A stretch of 64,000 bases of DNA from UBA5793 sp040255465 (GCA_040255465.1 JBDZVA010000003.1:813198-877197), one strand, 5' to 3'. Shown: positions 7,632 to 16,669, counted from the stretch's first letter. Numbers and translations are program-made. The notes: a model not told the origin generated them from the letters alone.

Positions 7632-8435
7632 ATGGCAAGCATGTCAGAAAACCCTTCAACCATCATTGATCTGTCGGAATCCTTTCCTCATCTGCCGCAC
7701 GCGCCGATAGTCGAGGCGGTGATCGAGTTCCGCGTTCGGGCCGAGCAGATGACAGCCCGGAACGAATTCAAGAAAGATCTTCTGGCGGCCCTTCCCGAAT
7801 ACCCAAACACGAATGACATCAGCCGAGGAAGTGTCTCCTTGGCCCTAGCGAATCCTGCATCGGGCGAAGATTCATCGGCGTCGCTGCAGAGTGCGGAGCA
7901 TCTCTGGATCGGGCTGCGCGTCGAGTCAGCGGATCGATTGCAGGTCGGCATGTTTACGAGAGATTTTTTTTCGTTCAGCCGCCTGAGACCATACGAGAAC
8001 TGGGAGACTTTCCGAACTGAAGCATTGCGACTCTGGGATGTGCACAAGAAAATGACCGGCTCAAGCGAGATTGCGAGACTTGGCGTCCGATTCATCAATC
8101 GCTTCGACGTGCCGCTGATTAGCCTCAATCCCGGCGACTACCTCAAAGGGGTGCCGGCGCCCGAGGGCAAGTTACCCAGATCCGGCTTTCTCTATCGGGA
8201 CGAATTAGCCGTGCCTGGCTATCCCTACGCCGCGACTCTTATGCGAACCATCCAGCCGGGCGGTCCGACGCAGCCAAATCAGGCCGCCCTCCTGCTCGAC
8301 ATCGACGTCTTCAGCCCCCAGCCGTTACCATCCGATCGAACTATCATCGAGCAGCGGCTCTCGGATCTACATGTACTCAAGAACCGAATCTTTTTTGAGA
8401 ATGTCGAGCCACTCGCTCTGGAGAAGTGTCAATGA
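7632..8435 (+). CDS. TIGR04255-type protein, first gene of a three-gene operon
   Basis: The 267-residue protein matches what I remember of TIGR04255, a sporadically distributed family of unknown function: an N-terminal PHAPIVEAVIEFRV strand, a central RLGVRFINRFDVP motif at about residues 152-164, and a C-terminal region with LLLDIDVF followed by a helix. There is no signal peptide or membrane segment, so it should be cytosolic. The stop overlaps the next start by four bases (ATGA), which implies translational coupling. GC content looks lower than in the flanking genes, consistent with horizontal transfer. An alternative ATG lies three codons downstream. The biochemical function is unknown. 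Confidence 0.78.
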   Translation: MASMSENPSTIIDLSESFPHLPHAPIVEAVIEFRVRAEQMTARNEFKKDLLAALPEYPNTNDISRGSVSLALANPASGEDSSASLQSAEHLWIGLRVESADRLQVGMFTRDFFSFSRLRPYENWETFRTEALRLWDVHKKMTGSSEIARLGVRFINRFDVPLISLNPGDYLKGVPAPEGKLPRSGFLYRDELAVPGYPYAATLMRTIQPGGPTQPNQAALLLDIDVFSPQPLPSDRTIIEQRLSDLHVLKNRIFFENVEPLALEKCQ

Positions 8436-8929
8436 GAGGTTCCATGGCGGCTACTCTCACGTGTTCCGCGTTACTTTCGAGCGCCGCGACACCTCCGGTA
8501 AGCCGGGAGTCCCAGTTCATTCACAGAGCGATGGAAGAGAATTGGCAGTCTGTCCGCGTGACTCGAACGCTCGGTCGCGCCGACCTGTTCGATGAGTTGA
8601 GCGACCTCGCTCAAGAGTGCGCTACTCCAGGATGGGACGGCTACGGCGCCTCTGCGGTCGCATCCGCCACGGTTGACGAGGCGAGTCGGTTCCTGCGTTC
8701 GCTGCCTGAAGCCGCGTCACGACCAACGCTGGGCGCGGAGCCGGATGGACAGATCACCGTGGAGTGGTACGTGTCGCCAAAACGGACGCTTTCCGTGAGC
8801 GTATCAGCCCAAGGTGAACTTCATTATGCTGCGCTGATCGGTTCAAGCCGCCACTTCGGCACCGTTCCTTTCCTGGGCGATTGTCCCGAAGATATCGCAG
8901 AATTGATCCAACGAGTTGTGCGACGGTGA
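8432..8929 (+). CDS. Hypothetical protein, second gene of the TIGR04255 operon
   Basis: This 165-residue protein has a short Ala/Ser-rich N-terminus and then a domain with WDGYGASAVASATVDEASRFL, an LPEAASRPTLGAEPDGQITVEWY segment and beta-strand-rich sequence ending FLGDCPEDIAELIQRVV. I have seen similar GWDGYGA / DG-I-EWY patterns in small uncharacterised bacterial proteins but cannot name a function. It is coupled to the preceding gene by an ATGA overlap and to the next by a GTGA overlap. The N-terminal 20 residues could be a weak signal peptide, or the true start may be a methionine further in (MEENWQSV). Confidence 0.7.
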   Translation: MRGSMAATLTCSALLSSAATPPVSRESQFIHRAMEENWQSVRVTRTLGRADLFDELSDLAQECATPGWDGYGASAVASATVDEASRFLRSLPEAASRPTLGAEPDGQITVEWYVSPKRTLSVSVSAQGELHYAALIGSSRHFGTVPFLGDCPEDIAELIQRVVRR

Positions 8930-9330
8930 GCGATGCCGTCAACCAACCAATCCCCGATGCAGAGCTGCTCGCACGATTTGTCTTCCATCGCCGATCGATT
9001 CGTGAGGATCTCACGGTAAAGCCGGACGTGTTTCTGCCGCCGCCCGACCTCAACTTGTCCGTTACTCGACATGCCAAATTGGGAGTGGGAGAGATTTGGG
9101 ATCGAGGCCGGTTGATCGCCAGCCAGACGAAGAGATCACTACATGGCCGTGCCGACGTGGCAACCAGCCGAGTGGTCGGCACTGGACTCAGAGTTGAGGC
9201 GTTCCCGCTTGACGAGAATATGGAACACGCACATATTACAGGCTGGCCTCAGGACAAGCCCACGCAAAAATCGCTAGCGCAACAACTCGCTGCGGCATCG
9301 GTCTTCAGGGCCCCGCCGATGCCACAGTAG
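8926..9330 (+). CDS. Hypothetical protein, third gene of the TIGR04255 operon
   Basis: The 134-residue product is assigned a GTG start at 8926 that overlaps the previous stop by four bases. A longer ATG-initiated version from 8881 would overlap the previous gene by 49 bases and is less likely. Notable segments are VFHRRSIREDLTVKPDVFLPPPDLNLSVTR (quoted in parts: VFHRRSIRED, VFLPPPDLNLSVTR), GVGEIWDRGR, and HITGWPQDKPTQKSLAQQLA near the end. It is a small soluble protein of unknown function. Constant operon position would tie it to the TIGR04255 protein. Confidence 0.65.
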   Translation: MSDAVNQPIPDAELLARFVFHRRSIREDLTVKPDVFLPPPDLNLSVTRHAKLGVGEIWDRGRLIASQTKRSLHGRADVATSRVVGTGLRVEAFPLDENMEHAHITGWPQDKPTQKSLAQQLAAASVFRAPPMPQ

Positions 9331-9381
9331 TCCGGACAGATTCCTCGCGTTGGCCTGCGTTCCATGATCCATTGCGTCGAG

Positions 9382-9681
9382 TCACCCATCCCAAACCCGC
9401 AACCCCACAAACAGCGCGCAACCGATCACCCCGCCGACCGCGCCAAGCACGCACAACCGCTTGCCGAGCAACCCTGGATTCCGGTCAATGTGTCGCCAGC
9501 CCAGCACCGCAACCACAATCGCAGCCACCGACAGCGGCACAAAGATGAGCCCGTCAATCGGCGCCGCCAGGCCAAGCATCCCCGCCACCAGCGCGTACGG
9601 GCTGCGCGCTTCGACGAACTCGCGCCCCCATTGGGCTCGCTGCGCCTTGCCCGGCATGTCACGACCAAACAGCACGCTCAC
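9382..9681 (-). CDS. Small membrane protein
   Basis: A 99-residue protein with two or three hydrophobic segments (YALVAGMLGLAAPIDGLIF, PLSVAAIVVAVLGW, CVLGAVGGVIGCALFVGL). The pattern resembles the small DUF4190-like membrane domain with a GWRHI motif between helices. It overlaps the stop of the upstream gene (9678-10448) by four bases (ATGA), so the two are translationally coupled. Function unknown. Confidence 0.7.
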   Translation of the reverse strand: MSVLFGRDMPGKAQRAQWGREFVEARSPYALVAGMLGLAAPIDGLIFVPLSVAAIVVAVLGWRHIDRNPGLLGKRLCVLGAVGGVIGCALFVGLRVWDG

Positions 9682-10448
9682 CGGCTCCGCGAACTGATCG
9701 CCTTGCTGATGGGCATGATCAGGTGCGGGATCACGCGATCGTTGGCCAGTTCTTCGGCGGCCGCCGTGAGCGACTCGAAGATCGTCGGCAGCTCCTCGAT
9801 GTTGTCGATCGGGCCCAGCCGGCGCAGACTCAGGAACACGCTGATCGGTTCGTCGCTGCCGCCCGATTCGCTCGGCGGCGGCGCATCATCGCTCGGCTCC
9901 ATCTCGCCGCTGCGCGTCTTGACTTCGAAGTTCACCTGCACCTTGCGATCCGGATCCAGCGCGAACGTAAAGAACGGCTGCACATCCAGCGCGATCAGCC
10001 GATCCGCATCGACCACCCGCCCCAGCGGCGTCTCGGCCAGCAGCGCATCAAAGACGATGTCATCGTGGTTGCCCGAGGCTTCAAGATCAAAGCCGAACAT
10101 GAGTTCGAGGTAATCCACATCGAGCGGGCTGATGCTCAGGTAAAACGGCGCCACCTCCAGCAGCATGCGATGCAACTGGTACGCATCCGCGAGGCTGTCG
10201 GGGTTGACGGTGCCGCTGCGGGCCGCCGTCTGACGCAGAGCCACCCAGTCGTACTGCCCGTCGGCAGGGGTCGACTCGAGAGCCAGCTCGCCCTCGAAGC
10301 GGCGAAACCGGTTCATCGACGGCCGGAACTTGCGGATGCGGTCGAAGAGGTCCAGCACGGTCTCCCGGCCGGTCGGCAGGTCCATCTTCAGCGCCAGCTT
10401 CTGATTGATATAAAAGTCGGAGCACAGGGCACTGAAACTCGTGGCCAT
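9678..10448 (-). CDS. Conserved hypothetical protein
   Basis: This 256-residue protein (MATSFSALCSDFYINQKLALK...) has no signal peptide or membrane segment. It contains a helical N-terminal half with basic and aromatic residues (FDRIRKFRPSMNRFRRFEGE), a central acidic beta-rich part (LDVDYLELMFGFDLE, FDALLAETPLG), a low-complexity DDAPPPSESGGSDE linker and a helical C-terminus. I do not recognise a family and suspect it is lineage-specific. It is the first gene of a two-gene unit, with an ATGA overlap into the small membrane protein gene. Confidence 0.75.
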   Translation of the reverse strand: MATSFSALCSDFYINQKLALKMDLPTGRETVLDLFDRIRKFRPSMNRFRRFEGELALESTPADGQYDWVALRQTAARSGTVNPDSLADAYQLHRMLLEVAPFYLSISPLDVDYLELMFGFDLEASGNHDDIVFDALLAETPLGRVVDADRLIALDVQPFFTFALDPDRKVQVNFEVKTRSGEMEPSDDAPPPSESGGSDEPISVFLSLRRLGPIDNIEELPTIFESLTAAAEELANDRVIPHLIMPISKAISSRSR

Positions 10449-10623
10449 CGCCGATCACCCCCTCTCAAGAGGCGTTTGGGGTCTGCAAAGAGTCGACCGG
10501 GCGGCTGCTTGCGGGCCGGGCCCGAGGTCGGACGGGGCGAGCCGGTCCATGAACAATACGCGTGGCGGACCCGTTTGGTTGGGTTGGGGTCGTTTTTGGT
10601 TCTGCTGCCTGCCGATCGATCCC

Positions 10624-11301
10624 TCAGCCCCCGGCTCTGCCGGGGGACACGGGCAGCACCGCACCACACTCGCTGCAAACCGCCGAAACGCCGCGCGGAT
10701 AGCCGCAAGCCGGGCATTGCCCGCGCCGCCGGCGAACCCATCTTCGAATCAGGCCCGGGACGACGAAGATCGCGAGCAGCAGACCCCCGTACGCGCCGGT
10801 GTTGACGATGAAGCCGGGCCAGATCGGCCGGTAGGGAAGAATGATCGGCAGCGTCTCGTCACGCGGAGGATTCAGTGCCTTGTTCCCAAGTACGAATCCA
10901 CCCTTGATGACAATCGATCGCTCGCGTGCAATCACCGACGCAGGTGTCGGACGGACTCGCGCTGACAACGCCAGCGTCGGCCAGCCGCACCCAACGTTGC
11001 CCGTCGAGTCCGCAGCGGGCAGTGCATCGGTTGTCCACCAAGCGCGCCCACTGTACAGCGGGAGCTTAGTCGGTACGAAGGGCAACGTCCCGCGTTCGAA
11101 TGGCGGGTACTCCTCGACATACGCGCATCCAAAACCCGTCGCCGCGGAGAGGCGCGTGCGATAGCCTTGCCCCTGATACCGCATGTATCGCGCGTCGGCG
11201 AAGGGGTCACCCCGCGCGATGGCGCAGCCCCACGCCACGGCCACACTCACAGCCGCGCCGAGCACCAGAAACAGAACGATCCTGGCAACCCACCTGATCA
11301 C
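10624..11301 (-). CDS. Membrane protein with C-terminal zinc ribbon
   Basis: The 225-residue product begins with a signal-anchor segment (VARIVLFLVLGAAVSVAVAW), continues with an extracytoplasmic domain of about 120 residues, returns through a second membrane segment (TGAYGGLLLAIFVVPGLI) and ends in a cytosolic zinc ribbon, CPACGYPRGVSAVCSECG. This layout is common in planctomycetes, and three relatives lie in this window (44.2, 61.5 and 62.3 kb). I set the start at the GTG at 11301, just before the membrane segment; the upstream ATG adds a non-conserved 30 residues. The function of the family is unknown. Confidence 0.8.
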   Translation of the reverse strand: MIRWVARIVLFLVLGAAVSVAVAWGCAIARGDPFADARYMRYQGQGYRTRLSAATGFGCAYVEEYPPFERGTLPFVPTKLPLYSGRAWWTTDALPAADSTGNVGCGWPTLALSARVRPTPASVIARERSIVIKGGFVLGNKALNPPRDETLPIILPYRPIWPGFIVNTGAYGGLLLAIFVVPGLIRRWVRRRRGQCPACGYPRGVSAVCSECGAVLPVSPGRAGG

Positions 11302-11363
11302 GCCGTTGATTGTACAGGATTGGACGCGCCCCAGGCCCCGGGAATTCTCAGCCCCGAGCCCAC

Positions 11364-12044
11364 TCAATACCGATCGTCCGGCAACCCCCACATGTCCCGC
11401 TTGACATTCAGCAGGTCCGTCATCTCGGCATCCGTCAGCCGCCGGGTCTGGCCAATCAGGCGAAGTTCGATGACCAGCCGGCAGTACGCTTCGAGCATCT
11501 CCAGCCGGGCCAGCGCGCCCTCAAGCGAGTCACCCAGCGTGACCGTACCGTGGCTGCCCAGCAGCATCGCGGCCGTGTTGGGAGTCAGCGCCTTGGCAGT
11601 CGCGTCGGCAAGCAGGCCCGTACCCGGCGTCACATAGGGCACCACCGGAATCCGCCCGAGCAGCAACTCGGCTTCAGGGTGCACCGCATCCGGCAGCGGC
11701 AGTCCCGTGCAGGCCCACGCCGTGCTCTTGGGGGCGTGGGAGTGGATCACCGCCTCGACATCATGACGCTGCTGGTAGACCGCCAGATGCACCGCCCGCT
11801 CACTGCTGGGGCCGGGGCCGTGGATGTGCTCACCATCATCAACGCGGACGACGCACATGGTGTCCGGCCGCATGCCGCCCTTGCTCACACCGCTGGGGGT
11901 GATGATGATCAGGTCATCATCAAGTCGGGCGGAAATGTTGCCGTCGCTGCCCGCACAGAACCCCTGCCTCCACATCCGCTCGCCCACATGACAGATCTCA
12001 TTGCTGATCGAGTCGTACAGGTCGATAGGAAACGGCAACCCCAT
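11364..12044 (-). CDS. Class II aldolase/adducin family protein
   Basis: This 226-residue protein has the class II aldolase fold seen in L-fuculose-1-phosphate aldolase and L-ribulose-5-phosphate 4-epimerase, zinc enzymes that cleave or epimerise sugar phosphates. Visible motifs are GSDGNISARL (phosphate-binding SxGNxS type), IHSHAPKSTAWACTG with the metal-binding HxH, HPEAELLLG with a likely catalytic acid, and LLGSHGTVTLG with the third metal histidine. The exact substrate cannot be read from sequence. It is a single gene, divergent from the toxin-antitoxin-like pair. Confidence 0.88.
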   Translation of the reverse strand: MGLPFPIDLYDSISNEICHVGERMWRQGFCAGSDGNISARLDDDLIIITPSGVSKGGMRPDTMCVVRVDDGEHIHGPGPSSERAVHLAVYQQRHDVEAVIHSHAPKSTAWACTGLPLPDAVHPEAELLLGRIPVVPYVTPGTGLLADATAKALTPNTAAMLLGSHGTVTLGDSLEGALARLEMLEAYCRLVIELRLIGQTRRLTDAEMTDLLNVKRDMWGLPDDRY

Positions 12045-12130
12045 GGGCCAAGTCTATTCCAAGATGTGGGAGGCTCAAGGTGCGGCGGTGTCGGTTCGCC
12101 GGGCTGCGTCACGTCTATCATCATCTGAGC

Positions 12131-12349
12131 ATGTCAAACGCCGTCTTTCATCGCGATCCCCAGATTCTCGGCGGAGCGCCCGTCTTCGTCGGCACGCGTG
12201 TACCGGTCCAGACGCTCATGGACTGTCTTGAGCAGGGCGATTCACTGGGGGACTTCCTGGCCGACTTCCCTTCCGTCACCCGCGAGCAAGCCGTCGCCGC
12301 TCTCGAACTGGCCAAGCAGATGTTGATCCGCGATGCAAGTGCTGCTTGA
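12131..12349 (+). CDS. DUF433 antitoxin-like protein
   Basis: This 72-residue protein starts at the ATG at 12131 and carries the DUF433 pattern FHRDPQILGGAPVFVGTRVPVQTL followed by a helix-turn-helix-like segment (quoted in parts: DPQILGGAPVFVGTRVP and FPSVTREQAVAALELA). DUF433 proteins are often paired with DUF5615 PIN-like proteins, as VapB/VapC-type antitoxin and toxin. The stop lies inside the next gene (17-base overlap), so the two are coupled. It probably neutralises the product of 12333-12653 and represses its own operon. Confidence 0.85.
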   Translation: MSNAVFHRDPQILGGAPVFVGTRVPVQTLMDCLEQGDSLGDFLADFPSVTREQAVAALELAKQMLIRDASAA

Positions 12350-12653
12350 TGAATGCCTACCCAGGCGACTGGCCGCCACTCTCGTCGGCCACGATGTCAC
12401 AACCGTGCCAGAGCAAGGCTGGAGCGGCGCCCAAAACGGAGCCCTCCTCGCGCTGGCCAGCCGGGCGGGGTTCGACGCGTTCATCACCATTGACCAGCAT
12501 CTCGTCGCCCAGCCGCAGGCGGAATCACCCCCGATGGTCATCGTCGTACTCCGTGCCAAATCGAGTCGGCTGCAGGATCTGGAGCCGCTGGCAACGGATG
12601 TCCTGCTCGCTCTGGCTGACCCCACACCTCGCGTCATCCATGTCGGAAACTAG
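12333..12653 (+). CDS. DUF5615 PIN-like toxin candidate
   Basis: The 106-residue protein fits the DUF5615 PIN-like family, proposed ribonuclease toxins. It begins MQVLLDECLPRRLAATL with the first acidic residue pair, continues with GHDVTTVPEQGWSG and NGALLALASRAGFDAFITID with a further acidic residue, and ends with a beta strand. It overlaps the DUF433 gene by 17 bases, the usual arrangement for this pair. Whether it is toxic cannot be judged from sequence; all expected acidic positions appear to be present. Confidence 0.85.
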   Translation: MQVLLDECLPRRLAATLVGHDVTTVPEQGWSGAQNGALLALASRAGFDAFITIDQHLVAQPQAESPPMVIVVLRAKSSRLQDLEPLATDVLLALADPTPRVIHVGN

Positions 12654-12728
12654 CCGGGCCCGGGCTGGCGCGGCGCAAGTCGCTGCGGAACTGAACAACA
12701 TCCTCGGACACTCGACTACAATCCCCCT

Positions 12729-14714
12729 ATGACCACGATCTCAAAGCCCGGACGCGGGGTTCTCGACCCCGCGTGGACCATTGACGACGCCATCGATCTC
12801 TACGACATCGAGGCGTGGGGTAAGGGCTATTTCAGCATCAACGATGCCGGCCACGTCGTCGTCCGCCCCACGCGCGACGCCTCAGCCGAGATCGACCTCA
12901 CCGAGGTCATGGAGGGGCTCAAGGAGCGCGACATCCACTCCCCCGTGCTGCTTCGCTTCAGCGGCATTCTCCAGTCCCGCATGCAGGACATCGCCGGCGC
13001 CTTCCGCACCGCCATGACCGAGAACGAGTACCGCGGCGCCTACTGCTCCGTCTATCCCATCAAGGTCAACCAGCAGCGCCTCGTCGTCGAAGAGGTCTAC
13101 CGCTTCGGCAAAGAGTTCGACTTCGGCCTCGAAGTCGGCTCCAAGCCCGAACTCCTTGCCGTCCTCGGCATGACCCCCGACGCCAACGGCCGGCTCATCG
13201 TCTGCAATGGCTTCAAGGACGATAAGTACATCGAAGCCGTCATCCTCGCGACCAAACTCGGCCGCAACATCATCCCCGTCGTCGAGAGTTTCCACGAACT
13301 GCTGCTCATCGCCAAGTATGCCAAGAAGTACGACGTGCGGCCCCGCATCGGCGTGCGCGTCAAACTCGCCTCCCAGGGCGTCGGGCGATGGAAGACCTCC
13401 GCCGGCGCTCGCTCGAAGTTCGGCCTGTTCGTCAGCGAAATCCTCCGCATGGTCGAGTTCCTCAAAGAAAACGACATGCTCGACTGCCTGCAACTGCTCC
13501 ATTGCCACATCGGCAGCCAGATCTACGACATCCGCCACGTGAAAACAGCGGTCAACGAACTCGCCCACGTCTACGTCGAACTCGTCAAGCTCGGAGCCGG
13601 ACTCAAACACATCGACGTCGGCGGCGGCATGGGCGTCGACTACGACGGCTCGCAGACCAACTTCGAATCGTCGATGAACTACACCCTCGTCGAGTACGCC
13701 AGCGACGTCGTCTATCGCATCAAGACCGTCTGCGAAGACCATGAAGTCGAACACCCCACCATCGTGACCGAATGCGGCCGCGCAATGGTCGCGTTCCACA
13801 GCATTCTCGTTTTCAATGTGCTCGGCAGCAGCGGTCTGGATCGGTTCCCCATTCCGCAATCGATGGATGAAGCAGGCGCGCCGGAAGCGGAAATCCCCCA
13901 GCCGATCTACGACCTCTTCGACGCCTACAACAGCGTCGGCCCGCGCCGGCTCGTCGAAGCCTACCACGACGCCATCCAGGCGCGCGACGAGGCGATGAAC
14001 CTCTTCAACCTCGGCTACATGACCCTGCAGATGCGCGGCATGGCCGAGCGACTCTTCTGGGGCGTCTGCGCCAAAGTCCGCGATATCTGCCGCGGCCTCG
14101 ACTCCGTTCCCGAAGAGTTCGAAGACCTCGAAGTCATCCTCAGCGACACCTACTTCTGCAACTTCTCACTCTTCCAGTCGCTGCCCGACTCCTGGGCCGT
14201 GGACCAGATCTTCCCCGTCATGCCCCTCCAGCGCCTCAACGAGCGGCCGACGCGCCAGGGCGTGCTCGCCGACATCACTTGCGACAGCGACGGCAAGATT
14301 GACCGCTTCGTCGATCGCCGCGACATTCGCAAAACACTGGGGCTGCACGAAGTCGCTGTTGGCGAGGAATACCACCTCGGCGCGTTTCTCGTCGGCGCCT
14401 ACCAGGAAACACTTGGCGACCTGCACAACCTCTTCGGCGACACCCACGTCGTTCACATCAGCATGGACGAAGAAGGCGACTGGTCCATCGACGAACTCAT
14501 CCAGGGCGACAAGGTTCGGGCCGTGCTCGGCTACGTGCAGTTCGACGTCGAGAAACTCGAGCAGAACCTCCGACGCGATTGCGAACAGGCCGTCAAGAGC
14601 AAACGATTCAACGTGCGCGAGAGTCAACTCCTGCTGCGGTTCTACAAGGATGGCCTCGAGAGCTACACCTATCTTGAACCCGGCGGTTCCGATCGAACAA
14701 AGCACCGCGACTGA
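12729..14714 (+). CDS. speA: Biosynthetic arginine decarboxylase
   Basis: SpeA is a PLP-dependent, fold-III decarboxylase that converts arginine to agmatine, the first step of the agmatine route to putrescine. The 661-residue length is normal. Visible features are the PLP lysine in YPIKVNQQRLVVEEV near residue 112, the glycine-rich HIDVGGGMGVDYDG loop, ECGRAMVAFHS, and the C-terminal TYFCNFSLFQSLPD segment with the active-site cysteine near residue 477. The gene lies 47 bases before speB and codes for the preceding pathway step, so the two probably form an operon. Confidence 0.97.
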   Translation: MTTISKPGRGVLDPAWTIDDAIDLYDIEAWGKGYFSINDAGHVVVRPTRDASAEIDLTEVMEGLKERDIHSPVLLRFSGILQSRMQDIAGAFRTAMTENEYRGAYCSVYPIKVNQQRLVVEEVYRFGKEFDFGLEVGSKPELLAVLGMTPDANGRLIVCNGFKDDKYIEAVILATKLGRNIIPVVESFHELLLIAKYAKKYDVRPRIGVRVKLASQGVGRWKTSAGARSKFGLFVSEILRMVEFLKENDMLDCLQLLHCHIGSQIYDIRHVKTAVNELAHVYVELVKLGAGLKHIDVGGGMGVDYDGSQTNFESSMNYTLVEYASDVVYRIKTVCEDHEVEHPTIVTECGRAMVAFHSILVFNVLGSSGLDRFPIPQSMDEAGAPEAEIPQPIYDLFDAYNSVGPRRLVEAYHDAIQARDEAMNLFNLGYMTLQMRGMAERLFWGVCAKVRDICRGLDSVPEEFEDLEVILSDTYFCNFSLFQSLPDSWAVDQIFPVMPLQRLNERPTRQGVLADITCDSDGKIDRFVDRRDIRKTLGLHEVAVGEEYHLGAFLVGAYQETLGDLHNLFGDTHVVHISMDEEGDWSIDELIQGDKVRAVLGYVQFDVEKLEQNLRRDCEQAVKSKRFNVRESQLLLRFYKDGLESYTYLEPGGSDRTKHRD

Positions 14715-14761
14715 CGTATCCCGACGATCACGCTTTTCGATCACGCCATCTGAGAGAGACG

Positions 14762-15646
14762 ATGTCCTATCACCACCAGCCGCGCAATCCGGGGTTTCTC
14801 GACCTGCCGCCCGAGATGCGCGACCCGCGCGACTCACGCTTTGCCGTCCTTCCCGTGCCCTACGACGAAACGAGCAGTTGGAAGAAAGGCTCGGACAAGG
14901 GGCCCGAAGCGATCATCGACGCGTCGGCCATCGTCGAGTGGTACGACATACAGACCAACGCCGAAGCGTGCCGCCGAGGCATCACCACGCTGCCGCCCAT
15001 TGACTGGAAGGGATCTCCAAAGGAACTGGCGGACCATGTCGAAGCAGCGCTGGACGCGATATTCGATCGCGAGCAGTTGCCCATCGTGCTCGGGGGCGAA
15101 CACAGCGTGTCCATTGGCGCCATTCGCGCCGCAGCCCGGCGCGTCAAGGGACTGTCGGTCCTCCAGATCGATGCCCACGGCGACACACGAGAGGAGTATG
15201 AGGGCAGCCCCTACAGCCACGCCTGCGTCATGGCGTGGGCCAAACAGTGGTGCCCGGTTGTCCAGGTCGGCATTCGCGCCATCGACGCCTCCGAAGCCGA
15301 AGTCATGGATCGCGATCGCGTCTTCTTCGCCCACGACATCGTGCAGAACCCGGACACCTCGTGGATGGACCGCGCCATCGACCTGCTCAGCGATGATGTC
15401 TACATCACCATCGACCTCGATGCGTTCGATCCCGGCCTCATCCCGGCAACCGGCACGCCCGAACCGGGCGGCCTGTCGTGGTCAGACGTCGATCGATTCC
15501 TGAATCGAGTCGTCGCCAAGCGACGCGTGACTGCATTTGACGTCGTCGAACTGCTGCCCATGCCCGGCCACCACGCCAGCGCATTCGCCGCCGCCAAACT
15601 CGTCTACCGCCTCATCAGCATGATCGTCGCCCGCGAACCCACCTGA
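14762..15646 (+). CDS. speB: Agmatinase
   Basis: The 294-residue protein is a ureohydrolase of the arginase/agmatinase family with a binuclear manganese site. Signatures are LGGEHSVSIG, QIDAHGDTRE (DAHxD motif), and TIDLDAFDPGLIPATGTPEPGG (DxDxxDP). Agmatinase hydrolyses agmatine to putrescine and urea. Arginase itself is less likely because the gene directly follows speA, so the two together give a complete arginine-to-putrescine route. It ends convergently, nine bases from the stop of the reverse-strand oxidoreductase gene. Confidence 0.94.
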   Translation: MSYHHQPRNPGFLDLPPEMRDPRDSRFAVLPVPYDETSSWKKGSDKGPEAIIDASAIVEWYDIQTNAEACRRGITTLPPIDWKGSPKELADHVEAALDAIFDREQLPIVLGGEHSVSIGAIRAAARRVKGLSVLQIDAHGDTREEYEGSPYSHACVMAWAKQWCPVVQVGIRAIDASEAEVMDRDRVFFAHDIVQNPDTSWMDRAIDLLSDDVYITIDLDAFDPGLIPATGTPEPGGLSWSDVDRFLNRVVAKRRVTAFDVVELLPMPGHHASAFAAAKLVYRLISMIVAREPT

Positions 15647-15655
15647 CGCTCCCGT

Positions 15656-16669
15656 TCAGATGCGAACACGAACGCTCTCGCCTTGGGCCGCACTCGTCCG
15701 CGCTGCGTCAAAAATCTCCACGACACGAAGCGATTGACGGGCCGTGACCAGCAGCGGCGTGCCGTCGCGCACCGCTTCGAGAAAGTTGCGGTGCAGATCA
15801 GCCGGCGCAATGGTGGTGTTCAGTGTCTTCTCCGCACCGTCCGCGTCGCGTGCCGTCAGCGTGTCCCAGTTCGCGATCAGTGAGCCGCGATCACCAACGA
15901 CAAGCCACTTGCCGCCGGGCCCGATCGGACAGACGTCGCTCTTGCCCACCAGCGCCCGGGCGCCATTCTCAAACAGCAGGTCGATCATGAAGTGATCGTC
16001 AGCGTCGCCGTGCCGCACGTGCCGCACTTCGCCGAGCACGCTGACAACCGGACCGGCACCTTCCATCAGCGTGAGCGCCTGGTCCACCAGATGCGGCCCC
16101 CAGTCGAGCATCGAACCGCCGCCCAGGCCGGCCGTCACCCGCCACGACTGGTTGAACTCCGGCGTGCCAAAGCGAGTGGCGGGCTCGCGCTCGAAAAGTC
16201 GATTCTCCACGCGCAGCACCGATCCGATGAAGCCGCTCTCGACGATCTGACTGACGCGCAGAAAGTCCGCATCCCACCGGCGATTGTGAAACACGCTGCA
16301 CAGCACGCCCGCCCGCTCACAGACTTCGCAGATGGTTCGCGCCTCGGGCGCCGTCATCGCCAGGGGCTTTTCAATAAGCATCGGGATCCCGCGCCCGGCC
16401 AGCGCTTCGACCACCTCCAGCCGCACGCTCGTATGCGGCGAGACGAGGGCCGCGCGAATCCCGCCGCCAAGGAACGCATCCATGCTGTCGTACGTGTGGG
16501 GAATCTTGAGCGCCGTCGCTGCCGCGCGGCGAGCCGGCGTGACATCGAGCACGGCCTCGACCGTCCACCCCGCCTTGCGCAGCGCGGGAAGGTGGCACAA
16601 TTCAGCCATCTTGCCGAACCCAACGATGCCGATCTTGACAGGAGCGCCGGCGGTGCGGGGTGAGGTCAT
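15656..16669 (-). CDS. Gfo/Idh/MocA-family oxidoreductase
   Basis: The 337-residue protein shows the N-terminal Rossmann fold KIGIVGFGKMAELCHLPAL, the EKPLAMT motif with the conserved lysine at about residue 100, and the C-terminal alpha/beta domain (GGGSMLDWGPHLVDQALTL) typical of Gfo/Idh/MocA NAD(P)-dependent sugar or inositol dehydrogenases. The substrate is unknown. I chose the ATG at 16669, which puts the nucleotide-binding strand about 12 residues in; the frame extends further upstream without homology. No other sugar-catabolic genes are adjacent. Confidence 0.88.
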   Translation of the reverse strand: MTSPRTAGAPVKIGIVGFGKMAELCHLPALRKAGWTVEAVLDVTPARRAAATALKIPHTYDSMDAFLGGGIRAALVSPHTSVRLEVVEALAGRGIPMLIEKPLAMTAPEARTICEVCERAGVLCSVFHNRRWDADFLRVSQIVESGFIGSVLRVENRLFEREPATRFGTPEFNQSWRVTAGLGGGSMLDWGPHLVDQALTLMEGAGPVVSVLGEVRHVRHGDADDHFMIDLLFENGARALVGKSDVCPIGPGGKWLVVGDRGSLIANWDTLTARDADGAEKTLNTTIAPADLHRNFLEAVRDGTPLLVTARQSLRVVEIFDAARTSAAQGESVRVRI

